Shown: positions 54,148-62,141, numbered from the stretch's first letter. The stretch: 64,000 nt of DNA from Hymenobacter jeollabukensis (GCF_005771675.1 NZ_VAJM01000015.1:62001-126000), one strand, 5' to 3'. The notes: generated from the letters alone by a model not told the origin. Program-made: numbers and translations.

Positions 54148-54369
54148 TCAGAGGCCAGCCCGGCTCAACGCGGCGCAGTGCTCGCAGCGTACCCGTGTTT
54201 CGTCCACGGTGCGTGGGTCGTAGTATTGCCAGTCGTCGCTGCGCTTGACGTCCTGCCCGATCGGACACGCATCATTGTCGTGAAAGGGGTAACGCTCCGG
54301 TACCGGGGGGAGCGTAAAAGCACCCGTAACGTGGGGCGTATGACGAAAAAAAGGCGTAGTAGCGGCCAC
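54148..54369 (-). CDS. Small Cys-containing hypothetical protein
   Basis: A possible 73-residue protein starting at GTG 54369. The C-terminal half looks conserved in style (RYPFHDNDACPIGQDVKR, then WQYYDPRTVDETRVRCEHC). It has three Cys (CPIG and CEHC) that could bind a metal or form a disulfide. I cannot name a family. It lies at the border between the envelope genes and the plasmid backbone. The start is uncertain because the first 25 residues look non-specific. Confidence 0.5.
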   Translation of the reverse strand: MAATTPFFRHTPHVTGAFTLPPVPERYPFHDNDACPIGQDVKRSDDWQYYDPRTVDETRVRCEHCAALSRAGL

Positions 54370-54564
54370 AGGAGAGGATATTGCGTGGCAAACTAGCGTT
54401 CAATTCTGAAGACATTCGGGAGTAGTTACAACGGAGCGGCTGTTCATGCTATCCGCTCCGCTACACCTTTTCCATATAAATGTACACGGCACGGGAATGC
54501 TATCCGTCACGGTAGACAAGCCTATACTTGGCCCCCTATATACTGTCCCTGCTTAGCGGGAATT

Positions 54565-54950
54565 TTGGTTCCTACTATTGTGCTACCCCATGACCGCGAA
54601 CCGCTGCAGGTAGTTGGTGGCAGCCAGTACGCCACGCGGCAGGCCTTGGGCGAGCATTTCCAGGCCCAGCACGCGGCCATGCTTCCCGCCGATGGGGCGG
54701 CCATGCTGCTAGGAGTAGACGGCAGCATCCGGGAGGTACGGCCCGAAAAGGTCGCAAGACGTTCAGCCTAGCTCAGTTGTGCGCGGCGCTGACCGCCAAT
54801 TATATCGACGTGCATTGCCCGCAGCACGGCCCCTGCGAAGGATATATCTTGGTATTCGACGACGAGGGCAAGGACCGCCGGCGCCCCATCAACCCGCTGG
54901 CTACGGCCGCCTGGTCTGAAACTTACCCTTTAGAGCATTTCCCCTGTTGA
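54565..54950 (+). pseudogene. DUF3846-like gene with a frameshift
   Basis: Two overlapping frames together make one protein-like sequence. Frame 1 (TTG 54565 or ATG 54679, to the stop at 54771) gives GAAMLLGVDGSIREVRPEK. From the AAAA run at 54746-54749 the -1 frame continues KTFSLAQLCAALTANYIDV, then LVFDDEGKDRRRPINPLATA, to the stop at 54948-54950. The joined product has the DUF3846 pattern (DG.xREVxP, FSLxxLxxxVxxYIxV, DEEGK, NPLAT). Either a one-base indel inactivated the gene or a -1 programmed shift at GAAAAGG produces the full protein. DUF3846 genes are common on plasmids and phages; function unknown. Confidence 0.6.
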
Positions 54951-55086
54951 TGTCGTAGCCGGCCCGGTGCTGCTGATGAAGTCGGCCATGATGCGCTAAC
55001 CCCTTACCCATGCCGCCGCTCAGCTATCGGGCGGCGGCGTGGATAAGTAGCCTGCTGGTTCTCCTCACTGCCTACTCCCCTTGCTC

Positions 55087-55341
55087 ATGTCGGTTAAGCA
55101 TTCTTTGCCCACCGCCCCTGTGGCCGGGCCCAGCTCTGAACTGGATGCGCTTCGCGCAGAGTTGCGCTGCATTCTGCAGCATCCGGCCATTAGCCCCGAG
55201 CGGCGTGCTGCCGCCAGGTCACACTTGGCTCGCTGCCTGGAGGCGGCCCGGCTTCGGCAGTGGCTGGCGCTGGCCGTAGCCGAGTGTGGGCGCTGGGAAG
55301 ACCAGGCGCTGGCCGCGGAAGGCAATGATGTCACCGGATGA
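55087..55341 (+). CDS. Hypothetical protein, helical
   Basis: An 84-residue protein from the ATG at 55087. The N-terminal 15 residues are flexible (Ser/Pro/Ala). The rest is Ala/Arg/Glu/Leu-rich and predicted helical (ELDALRAELRCILQHPAISP; AARSHLARCLEAARLRQWLA). No known domain. The amino-acid composition is protein-like, and the overlapping frame at 55010 is not. It belongs to the plasmid-backbone set of small genes. Confidence 0.55.
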   Translation: MSVKHSLPTAPVAGPSSELDALRAELRCILQHPAISPERRAAARSHLARCLEAARLRQWLALAVAECGRWEDQALAAEGNDVTG

Positions 55342-55417
55342 GTGGCTGGAAAGGCAGCGTTCTACGTAGAAGTACTACCTTACGCACTTTATTCTGTGCC
55401 TTTTTAGCCTTTTCTGA

Positions 55418-55699
55418 ATGCCTAAAGTCTCTGCCCCCACCGTTGCCTTTACCGAGCCCCTGACCAGTCCGCCGCGCGTGCACCGCGTTAGCACACTGGC
55501 CGAGCTGCTGGAGGTAGCCGGCACGCGCAAGCGCATCGTGGAGGCCTGGGGTGTATCGGCCCGTACCTACGACACGCGCAAGCGCAGCCCCATTACCTGC
55601 ACTGTGGGTGAGCTGCAGCAGTTGGCGCGGGTGCTCCAGGTAGCGGAAGAGGAGTTGTTTGCAGTGGTTCGGGCCGAAGCGGCCGCCGCGGCTGGATAG
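55418..55699 (+). CDS. Small HTH-like hypothetical protein
   Basis: A 93-residue protein. After a flexible start, residues about 25-90 are helical and resemble a Cro/XRE-like fold (LAELLEVAGTRKRIVEAWGV, then TVGELQQLARVLQVAEEELF). The second part looks like the C-terminal helices of an HTH_3 domain. DNA binding is a guess. It stands alone and convergent with hipA. Confidence 0.55.
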   Translation: MPKVSAPTVAFTEPLTSPPRVHRVSTLAELLEVAGTRKRIVEAWGVSARTYDTRKRSPITCTVGELQQLARVLQVAEEELFAVVRAEAAAAAG

Positions 55700-55892
55700 C
55701 CGCCGGGCATGCTCGCGGCTCATCGGATACCCTTTCGGGCATAAAACCACCAGGACTGTGCAGGCCTGTACCCGAGCGGGTATAAACCCGCGCATCACTC
55801 TAATCAGCGTCATCCCTGGCAGGGGCAAGTCCTTTTTCCCAGCTGCGGCTTTCGCCACAGGCCGCAAGGCCATGGGGCTATATATAGGGCCT

Positions 55893-57170
55893 TTACCGCG
55901 CCGTCTCAAAGGCGCCTGCCATCATTTCCTGTTCGGTTCGGGACAGCTGATGGCGGCTAGCCACCCCGGGCCACTGTCGCACCGCGTGTGCGACCTGGTT
56001 CAGGACCGCGTCGGCCTGGGCGGCCGAAAGCCGGAAGTAGGGTGCTACCTCCCGGGCCAGGGCCAGGTCCAGCGCGTTGTCGGTTTCGGAGATGTTGAGC
56101 TTAAGGCCTTGCCCGTAGCGAATCGGGTTCAGGTCAAAGGCCGGCGAGAGGCGCCAGCCCTGGGGCGTGAGCAGAAAACCGTGGTTGCGCAGGTGGTCGT
56201 CGGTGTTGGACACGCAGATGTTGAAGACAATGCGCCGCCAGAGCTCCGTCAGGTCCTCGGCCACGCGGGCGCCCTGCTGCACGAGTACGCCGGCCAGGTC
56301 CAGGTAGCTGGCTCCGTCCTGGTGGTCGGTGCCGTCCTGGTAGCCCAGTAGGGTCATGGCGGAGGCAAAGTGCAGCCGCTCCCCTGTGGCCGTGCGGTCA
56401 AAGCGCTGGGAGAGGTAGGTATGGTGGCGGCTGTTGAAGCGCTGGGCGCGGCCGGTGGCCACCTGCAGGCCGGCCGCCTGGGCCAGCTCGTTCACCACGG
56501 CTTCCCAAGCGCCTACGTCGTGCTCGTCCTGGCCGCTGGGAAACTTGGCAATCCAGAGCTGGCCGTGCTCGTCTACCACGCTGGCCTTGGGCCGCGCCCC
56601 ACCCAGCGAGGAGCCAGGCGCCACCAGCATAAACAGCCACTTGAGGTAATCCGGGTCCTGGGGCGCATCCACGCGCTCTAGCTGCAGGCTGGCGTGCTCC
56701 AACTCGCGCAGTGAAGCCCACGGCGGGGCCGCCATGGCCCGGTTGTCGTTGAGGAACGGGCCTGCCGGGTCGGTCTTGAAGCGCAGCCCGCCCATGCGGT
56801 GCCCGTCGAAGACACCCAGCAGGTAATCCGATTCGAGCAGCGGCCGCTCGCGGCGCTCTTCCTGCCGGGCCAGCGCCGCTTCGCGCCGGCGCATGAGCAG
56901 CCGGCCCCAGCGGTCGGGCGAGGAATCCAGGAACAGGCCGAAGTTGGATTGGTCTTCGGGCAGGTACTGGGGGCCGGCAAAGAGCTGCAGCGCGGGGTCC
57001 AGCGTCTGGGCCTGCGGCAAGGCCAGCCACTGCGCGTCGTAGGCGAAGGAAAACACTTCCTTGCCCCGCACCGGCACGGCCGAGAGCGTGCCCATCAAGT
57101 GCGGCCCAGTTGGCAGCCCCTGCCAGTCGGTGTACACCAGCAGCTGGCGGCGTTCTACGTTCTTGGCCAC
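55893..57170 (-). CDS. hipA: HipA-family serine/threonine kinase toxin
   Basis: A 425-residue toxin kinase. HipA N-terminal couple domain (about 10-115). Kinase core: P-loop-like GSSLGGARPK (186-195), Lys in IAKF (about 209), catalytic loop SNTDDHLRNHGFLL (Asp324/Asp325, Asn329) and metal-binding SPAFDLNP (Asp346). All key catalytic residues are present, so it should be active. In E. coli, HipA phosphorylates a tRNA synthetase; the target here is unknown. hipB precedes it by 4 bp. Confidence 0.93.
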   Translation of the reverse strand: MAKNVERRQLLVYTDWQGLPTGPHLMGTLSAVPVRGKEVFSFAYDAQWLALPQAQTLDPALQLFAGPQYLPEDQSNFGLFLDSSPDRWGRLLMRRREAALARQEERRERPLLESDYLLGVFDGHRMGGLRFKTDPAGPFLNDNRAMAAPPWASLRELEHASLQLERVDAPQDPDYLKWLFMLVAPGSSLGGARPKASVVDEHGQLWIAKFPSGQDEHDVGAWEAVVNELAQAAGLQVATGRAQRFNSRHHTYLSQRFDRTATGERLHFASAMTLLGYQDGTDHQDGASYLDLAGVLVQQGARVAEDLTELWRRIVFNICVSNTDDHLRNHGFLLTPQGWRLSPAFDLNPIRYGQGLKLNISETDNALDLALAREVAPYFRLSAAQADAVLNQVAHAVRQWPGVASRHQLSRTEQEMMAGAFETAR

Positions 57171-57174
57171 GGCA

Positions 57175-57498
57175 CTACTCGTTGGAGGATTGTTTGGGGG
57201 CCCGCGCGCTCACGACCAGTTCGGCGTCCTGTAGCTTGCGGCCCAGCGCGTCGTCGGCGGCCAACTCCAGAATGGTTTTTTCCAGGCCCAGCACGAACAG
57301 CACCTGCAGGTAGCCGCCCATGCTCACCGTGGCACTGCCCTGCTCAATGGCGTGCAGGGTGTTGCGACTGATGGCTGCGCGCTCGGCTACCCGGGCCGCG
57401 CTGAGCTTGCGGCGCAGGCGGGCCAGCCGGATGTTTTCGCCTGTTTGAGTTAACAATTGCTGCAGGCGGGGCAGCAGGACGACCGGTTTTTTGGGCAT
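57175..57498 (-). CDS. hipB: HipB-like XRE-family antitoxin
   Basis: A 107-residue HTH protein from the ATG at 57498. The XRE domain spans about 20-85 (TGENIRLARLRRKLSAARVA, ERAAISRNTLHAIEQGSATVSM). It is predicted to repress its own operon and to neutralise HipA. An inverted repeat overlaps the start codon region. The spacing to hipA, 4 bp, is typical of toxin-antitoxin operons. Confidence 0.9.
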   Translation of the reverse strand: MPKKPVVLLPRLQQLLTQTGENIRLARLRRKLSAARVAERAAISRNTLHAIEQGSATVSMGGYLQVLFVLGLEKTILELAADDALGRKLQDAELVVSARAPKQSSNE

Positions 57499-57553
57499 AA
57501 TGCGCAATACAATGAGCAATAATACTCAATTACGCTCGCTTTATTGCGCATTA
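57498..57553 (-). promoter_or_regulatory. hipBA operator region
   Basis: Perfect 12-bp inverted repeat TAATGCGCAATA (57498-57509)/TATTGCGCATTA (57542-57553) with 32 bp between the arms. A second dyad TGAG-N8-CTCA (57513-57528) lies between them. E. coli HipB uses a similar spaced four- to five-base dyad with N8. The outer left arm overlaps the hipB start codon. Confidence 0.65.
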
Positions 57554-57591
57554 CCTTGTCCGGCGCAAGCGCTGCTGACCAGGAGCAGGTT

Positions 57592-58542
57592 TTACCGCAG
57601 GCCGCAAATCTTCAAAAACAGCCCACCGGGGTTCTTAGTCGCCTTCACCTTGTCAGTCTTCAACTGGTAGGTGAACTTGAACAGCTGGTCCAAGTGCTTG
57701 GGGTCGCCGAGGATGGTGGCCACCAGTTGGGGCTGGGTAATGCCCAACGTATCGAGGTGCTGCCGGGCCGCGAAGGCCCGGGCATCCTCGGCTGGCTGCT
57801 CAAAGGGGATGGGCAGCTGCTGCGGGTGCTGGCGGGCGATGGTGAAGCGCACCGCGTCGTAGGCCCTCCCCTTCTTCACCAGTTCGTAGTCAATCTTGAG
57901 GTCGGTGTGCTCGCTGACCTGGCGCACGGCAATGTCGAGCACCCGGGCCTTGAGCTGGCTGATGTTCTGAAACAGCTCCGGCTCCTTGCCCTTGGGGTCC
58001 TTCAGGTGCAGCATCTGCTTGAACTCGTCCAGCGGATAGGTGCGCGTGCTGGCTTTATCCTTCCACTGGCTCACAAGCTGGTAGATGCGCTTGGCGTACT
58101 TGCTGCTCAGCTTAAGGGCCGAGTGCAGCTGGTAGGAGGTAAAATTTTCCTTGAGGTTGAACAGGAAGGGCCGGATGGGCGCCGCCAGCTGAATCTGCAG
58201 GCAGCCCTTGCCCTTGATGTACTCCACCCGCTGAAACATCCACAGCTGCTGGTAGGTACGCTCGTTTTCCACCTCGAACATGCGCGAGCCCATGTCGGCC
58301 GTCGCCTCGCGCAGCTGCTGGTAGTTCCACTGCCGGCCGGTCAGGGCCTCCACGTCCTTCACGTAGATGGTGTACTCCTGGTCCGGCGTGTCATCCCGGC
58401 GCAGCCGGGAGAGCAGGTAAAAGAAGATATCCAGCTGACAGGCAGTGTAGTCGTAGCGGGCCTGGGTGATGGCGTTGTGCTGACGAACGACAGGAACCGG
58501 AGCCGGCTCGACAACTACAACGGCAGTATCTTCAGGCTTCAT
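57592..58542 (-). CDS. rep: Rep_3-family plasmid replication initiator
   Basis: A 316-residue protein of the Rep_3 (RepB/RepE-type) initiator family, which has tandem winged helices. Supporting stretches: AITQARYDYTACQLDIFFYLL at the N-terminus (about 23-43, broken here as AITQARYDY/TACQLDIFFYLL), WNYQQLREATADMGSRMFEV, and LKLSSKYAKRIYQLVSQWKD in the second domain. Length is normal for the family. It should bind the iterons just upstream, initiate replication and repress itself. Confidence 0.92.
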   Translation of the reverse strand: MKPEDTAVVVVEPAPVPVVRQHNAITQARYDYTACQLDIFFYLLSRLRRDDTPDQEYTIYVKDVEALTGRQWNYQQLREATADMGSRMFEVENERTYQQLWMFQRVEYIKGKGCLQIQLAAPIRPFLFNLKENFTSYQLHSALKLSSKYAKRIYQLVSQWKDKASTRTYPLDEFKQMLHLKDPKGKEPELFQNISQLKARVLDIAVRQVSEHTDLKIDYELVKKGRAYDAVRFTIARQHPQQLPIPFEQPAEDARAFAARQHLDTLGITQPQLVATILGDPKHLDQLFKFTYQLKTDKVKATKNPGGLFLKICGLR

Positions 58543-58572
58543 AAACTAGGACATAAGGACGCGGGAATAAGG

Positions 58573-58627
58573 CAAATGTAAGCGTCAGGCAGATAAAAAA
58601 CCACAGTGGTAGTTGAGCGTGGTTTTT
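58573..58627 (-). promoter_or_regulatory. rep promoter with operator dyad
   Basis: On the minus strand, TACATTTG (58580-58573) matches TAnnTTTG, 30 bp before the rep ATG. Fifteen bp further upstream lies the inverted repeat AAAAACCAC (58596-58604)/GTGGTTTTT (58619-58627). The arm GTGGTTTTTCGC is shared with the iterons, so Rep probably represses its own promoter there. Confidence 0.65.
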
Positions 58628-58629
58628 CG

Positions 58630-59325
58630 CTTATAAAACGTGGTGGATAGACTTATAAAACGTGAGAGTTCGCTTATAAAAGGTGGTAATAAAAGGTATA
58701 AAAAGTGGTTTTTCGCTTATAAAAAGTGGTTTTATACCATTATATACTATTGAATATCAGGAACTTATGAGCCTTACAAATAGACAAGGACTAACAAATA
58801 AACTCACAAAGGTTGTTGATGCCGAATCCGAATAGCTTTTTAGGGCGGCGGTTCAAAATCCGGACCAGACAAACAAGAAAACAACAAAAAAAGCAGAAAA
58901 CCCTGATGAATACAGGGATTGCACTTTTCTAAGCAATCCCATAACATTAGCCACTTAAAACCACTTTTTATAAGCAGCTGCAGGAACTCCTGAAACTTGG
59001 GCTACCCACCCCTTTCCACCACTTTTTATAAGTCACCACCGCTTTTTTCGGCAGAAGCACAGGATTAACTAACTTTATACTAACTTATGGTTAATAACGA
59101 ATTACCACTTTTTATAAGTGTCTTTCCTCCCATACTGCCCGAACTAGCACGTTTTATAAGCGAAACCCAGCCTTGACAACAACAGTACACTCACGCTTTT
59201 GCCTGGTTAAAACGCCGTTTTGGCTTTGAAATCGGTCATAATTGGACTTTCTACCCCGTAATGACTCCTTGCCGCCATACATGCCCCAGTGGGAAGCGGT
59301 GAGAGCGAAGCTTATAAAATGTGAG
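58630..59325. other. oriV: Iteron-type plasmid replication origin
   Basis: Ten copies of CTTATAAAAnGTGGT. Copies in + orientation: 58630-58644, 58652-58666, 58673-58687, 58696-58709 (partial) and 58716-58730, next to rep. In the opposite orientation: 58960-58974, 59018-59032, 59104-59118 and 59148-59160. One more in + orientation: 59311-59325. An AT-rich, A-tract-bearing stretch (58735-58960) between the two groups is the likely melting region. A small hairpin GGGATTGC/GCAATCCC is at 58915-58940. No gene is visible in 58543-59451. Confidence 0.88.
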
Positions 59326-59451
59326 AGATGCAGCGCCTGGCCGGCACTTACACCACCATGGCTACAGCCTGCCCCTCCCCCATTGCCCAAAAAAGAAAGC
59401 CAGCCCCCGAAGGGACCGACTTTCCCAAGGCTACTGCCTGCTACCCCTCCC

Positions 59452-59925
59452 CTACTTGGCCGGCGGCAGCTTGCCAGTTTTGCGCAGGTGTGCATCGTAG
59501 TGCCGGTGGGCAGCCTCCAGGTAATTTTTGATGGTGGTAGGCGTGTCCGGACCGGGCGTGGCCAGCAGCAGGCTCATCTTAATCTCCTGCACCACGGATT
59601 TGGCGATTTGAACCGTGTGCAACGGTACTTCGCCCTCCGGAGCGGGCGCAGCTGCCGCGGCGGACTTACGGCCCCGCGTAGAAGCGCGAACGGGTGCAGC
59701 CGCTGGGGCTGCTGACGTTGAAGCCGCGGCTACCGGCACGGGTTCGGGGGCAGGCACCGCCGGAGCAGCAACTGCGGCGGGTGGTGCTATGGGTTCAACT
59801 GGCGCCGGCGGCGTGGTGGCCGTGCGGGTTGCCTCCCCTCCCATCCCGGCCCGAGCCTGCTGGCGGGCTTCTTCGGGTACTTCAATGCGGCGACGCGGCG
59901 TGATTTGTGGTTTCTCGAAGCCCAT
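59452..59925 (-). CDS. parA-linked protein with Ala/Pro-rich linker
   Basis: A 157-residue protein. Start at 59925 overlaps the parA stop (TAATG). The N-terminus (about 1-28) is basic, and residues about 29-100 are an Ala/Pro/Val-rich disordered linker. The C-terminal 50 residues are folded and conserved in style (VQIAKSVVQEIKMSLLLATP, then PTTIKNYLEAAHRHYDAHLR). In such operons the second gene encodes the centromere-binding partner (ParB-like), but no ParB or classical RHH motif is clear. I treat it as a likely partition partner by position only. Confidence 0.7.
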   Translation of the reverse strand: MGFEKPQITPRRRIEVPEEARQQARAGMGGEATRTATTPPAPVEPIAPPAAVAAPAVPAPEPVPVAAASTSAAPAAAPVRASTRGRKSAAAAAPAPEGEVPLHTVQIAKSVVQEIKMSLLLATPGPDTPTTIKNYLEAAHRHYDAHLRKTGKLPPAK

Positions 59926-60692
59926 TATTTCGCGGAGGTTGAAGTGGTGGATACAGTAGCAGCCGCGGCGGCGCGGCGGTCGGGCAGGCCCAAGCGCTCG
60001 ATGAGCTCCTCGCAGACACGGCGGATTTCCTCGCTCGTGTCCTTGGAGCCGCCGGCGTAGCGCGACCAGGCCGGGTTGAGCAGGCTGTAAAGCGTCGAGG
60101 CCCGGGTGTAAGCCTTGCGGTGGCCCAGGTACGAGTTGAAGCGCGCCAAGCCCAGCCCGTCGATGTAGTCGTCCATCTCCTTCTCCTCCCGTTGCCCCGC
60201 CACGCGCTTGGTGGGCAGGCCGTAGTACTGGAAGTCAATCTGGGCGTCGTCGGCGGCCTTCTTGATGGCCTCCAGAATGGTCATAAACTCGGCCGTGGAG
60301 GCCCGGTCCAGGTAATCCGATACCAGAGGCACAATTACCGCGTCGCAAGCCGTCAGGGCGTTGAACACGTCGTCGCCATCGGCGCGGCCGGGCACGTCGA
60401 TGATAATCAGGTCGTAGTTGTGCTCGGGGTTGTCGATGAAATCGAAAATCCGGCTCAGCTGCCAGGGGTACACGTCGTAGGGATACTGGGCATCGGGGTT
60501 GGTTTCGCGCAGCTTGGCAAAGTTGGCCGCGTCGACCTGCTCGCGGGTCTTGACGATGCTCTGTTGGTAGTCGCAGTCCAGGACGGCGATGCGCAGGCCG
60601 TACTCGGTGGCCAGCGGGGCGGCCAGCACGAGGGCCAGGGTGGATTTACCGGAGCCCCCCTTCTGGGTGGCGAAGCTGATAACCTTGGACAT
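59925..60692 (-). CDS. parA: ParA-family partition ATPase
   Basis: A 255-residue ATPase from the ATG at 60692. The deviant Walker A KGGSGKST (about 11-18) with signature Lys, switch I region VLDCDYQQS (about 40-48), and Walker B-like YDLIIIDVPGRADGDDV (about 92-108) are all present. It has no N-terminal HTH extension, so it is of the short (type Ib-like) form. It pairs with the 59452 gene and an upstream repeat array that may be the centromere. Frames open 18 codons upstream but without family similarity. Confidence 0.93.
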   Translation of the reverse strand: MSKVISFATQKGGSGKSTLALVLAAPLATEYGLRIAVLDCDYQQSIVKTREQVDAANFAKLRETNPDAQYPYDVYPWQLSRIFDFIDNPEHNYDLIIIDVPGRADGDDVFNALTACDAVIVPLVSDYLDRASTAEFMTILEAIKKAADDAQIDFQYYGLPTKRVAGQREEKEMDDYIDGLGLARFNSYLGHRKAYTRASTLYSLLNPAWSRYAGGSKDTSEEIRRVCEELIERLGLPDRRAAAAATVSTTSTSAK

Positions 60693-60754
60693 AGTAGGTG
60701 CAGGGTAAAGTCGTGGGATGGGATGGTGGCGCAGAGCCCAGCGCAATGGTAAGC

Positions 60755-60762
60755 CAAAAGTA
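60755..60762 (-). promoter_or_regulatory. parA promoter -7 element
   Basis: Minus strand TACTTTTG (60762-60755) fits TAnnTTTG. It lies 62 bp before the parA ATG and directly beside the first unit of the octamer array, so anything that binds the array would affect transcription of parA. Confidence 0.55.
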
Positions 60763-61190
60763 ATAGAAAAGCAGAAAGGCAGAAGAGCAGAACACCACTT
60801 TTGCTGAAAAGCAGAAATGTTGTTACTCAGAAAAGTGATTTTGCAATTCTGTTGTTAAGCTGAAATGCAAAACAACAGAAAAACAGAAAAGCAAATCAGT
60901 TAAAATTTACTTTAGCAGAAATGCACTTCTGCAGAAGTGAGGGTTTGCAGAACTACAGTTCCGCAGCCAGCACAGAAAAAGCATTTTGTCTAAAATAACA
61001 GAAATACAAGACAACAGAATTGCATAAAAACAGATGAAACGTGTCTTTGCTCCCTCAGCGTACGGAAGTACACTAGCTGCAGAAATGTAGAACAACAGAA
61101 AAGCAGAAGAGCATCTGTGAGCCAGTTGGTCTTGCTTCTTGATTTAGGTCAGGTTATAACAGAAATGCAGAACTGCAGAACTGCAGGAAC
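60763..61190. repeat. Octamer-phased degenerate repeat array (candidate parS)
   Basis: The word CAGAA occurs 19 times within 410 bp. Ten copies (start positions 60772, 60780, 60788, 60812, 60828, 60876, 60884, 60916, 60932, 60948) are all separated by multiples of 8 bp. Six more (61080, 61096, 61104, 61160, 61168, 61176) share a second 8-bp phase. The consensus unit is GCAGAAAT. Intervening octamers are diverged or near-inverted (GCACTTCT, GCAATTCT). The array begins next to the parA -7 element. Confidence 0.8.
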
Positions 61191-61561
61191 AAGGCCAATA
61201 AAATGAAAACCTATGCTGCTGGTCTCAGGAAGGGCTTACCGGGCAAAAGCGCACGGCTAACCACCAGTTGCTGGGCACCGGCCTGGGCCTCTACAAGAAC
61301 CGGTAGCATGAATGGGATTCAATAGCTGGCTCCACACCACGGGGAAATAAGGACGGACATAAACACGAAGCAGGAAAGGTGCGTACTAGCTTTTCACTAA
61401 CTTTTAACTAATCGTAGAATAGTCTTAGCAAGAAGAACACTACAATCTTAGAGCTAACGCTTTATTCTTGAGTGATTTAGCAATCAGCAAAGCTGATTTT
61501 GTGGCCAGGCAATGTCCAAGTAACTGATTTAAAGCGCTAAAAATGGCCCACTGGGGCACAA
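61191..61561. other. Intergenic region upstream of the mobilization genes (candidate oriT)
   Basis: A 371-bp region, AT-rich from about 61380. It contains the hairpin AATCAGC (61482-61488)/GCTGATT (61492-61498) with a 3-nt loop, followed by T residues. Mobilizable Bacteroidota plasmids usually carry oriT just upstream of the mobilization genes, so the nick site is expected here, but I cannot identify it. No gene was seen. Confidence 0.4.
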
Positions 61562-62092
61562 TTGAAAACCATCACCATGAGCACGGAGCTACGCAGGCGG
61601 GTCACCCTGGACAACATCGTTTACCGGAAAGGCGAAGCGGCCGCGGCCGAAGTGGGCGCCAGTCTCGGGGCCTACGCCAGCGCGGCGGTGGACTACTTTG
61701 CCACCCGTGGCCTAGACCCCCGCGAGACGGAAGCACGCGAAGGGCAACTCATCATGCAGCAGATAAAGAAGCTCGGCGACCGGGTTTTCGGCTTTCTGCA
61801 GGAGCAGGAGCGCACGCTGCTCACGGCCATGCTGGAGGAAATGCTGCGCACCCGCATCACGCTTGACCGGGTGCTGCGCATGAGTGAAATCCTGGTGGGC
61901 AACCTAAACGCCCAGCTGGAAACGCTCAGCGAAGCGCAGCTACAACGACAGCAACAGGCGCTGCAGCTGCTGCGCCAACGCAACGAGGAAGCCGTGGAAA
62001 AGCAGGTGCGGGAAGCGTTGCAAGCGGCCCAACAAAACGGGCCGGGCAAGCGTCGGAGCACACCCGAAAGCCCGGTAGGGCAGGGGCAGTAG
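61562..62092 (+). CDS. BtgA/BfmA-like mobilization protein
   Basis: A 176-residue DNA-binding accessory protein of the relaxosome. An N-terminal RHH-like part (KTITMSTELRRRVTLDNI, then GASLGAYASAAVDYFATRGL) is followed by the family stretch QQIKKLGDRVFGFLQEQERTLL (broken here as QQIKKLGDRV/FGFLQEQERTLL) and a long coiled coil (about 110-165, Gln/Glu/Leu-rich). I keep the TTG at 61562 because it retains the first beta-strand of the RHH fold; an ATG at 61577 is the alternative. The relaxase-like gene follows 49 bp later. Confidence 0.8.
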   Translation: MKTITMSTELRRRVTLDNIVYRKGEAAAAEVGASLGAYASAAVDYFATRGLDPRETEAREGQLIMQQIKKLGDRVFGFLQEQERTLLTAMLEEMLRTRITLDRVLRMSEILVGNLNAQLETLSEAQLQRQQQALQLLRQRNEEAVEKQVREALQAAQQNGPGKRRSTPESPVGQGQ

Positions 62093-62141
62093 GGAGGAAA
62101 AATGTGTGTTACTGCAAGCCTAAACTCACTCCTTATTGCTC

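Noticed and set aside
55010-55279. An 89-codon frame overlapping 55087-55341
   Set aside because: Its Trp/Pro/Ser/Cys-rich composition is unlike a protein. The overlapping frame is helical and more credible.
58630-59325. CRISPR-like repeats
   Set aside because: 15-bp units in both orientations next to a Rep_3 gene are iterons.
60763-61190. CRISPR array
   Set aside because: Units are 8 bp, degenerate and without spacers of constant length; no cas gene is nearby.
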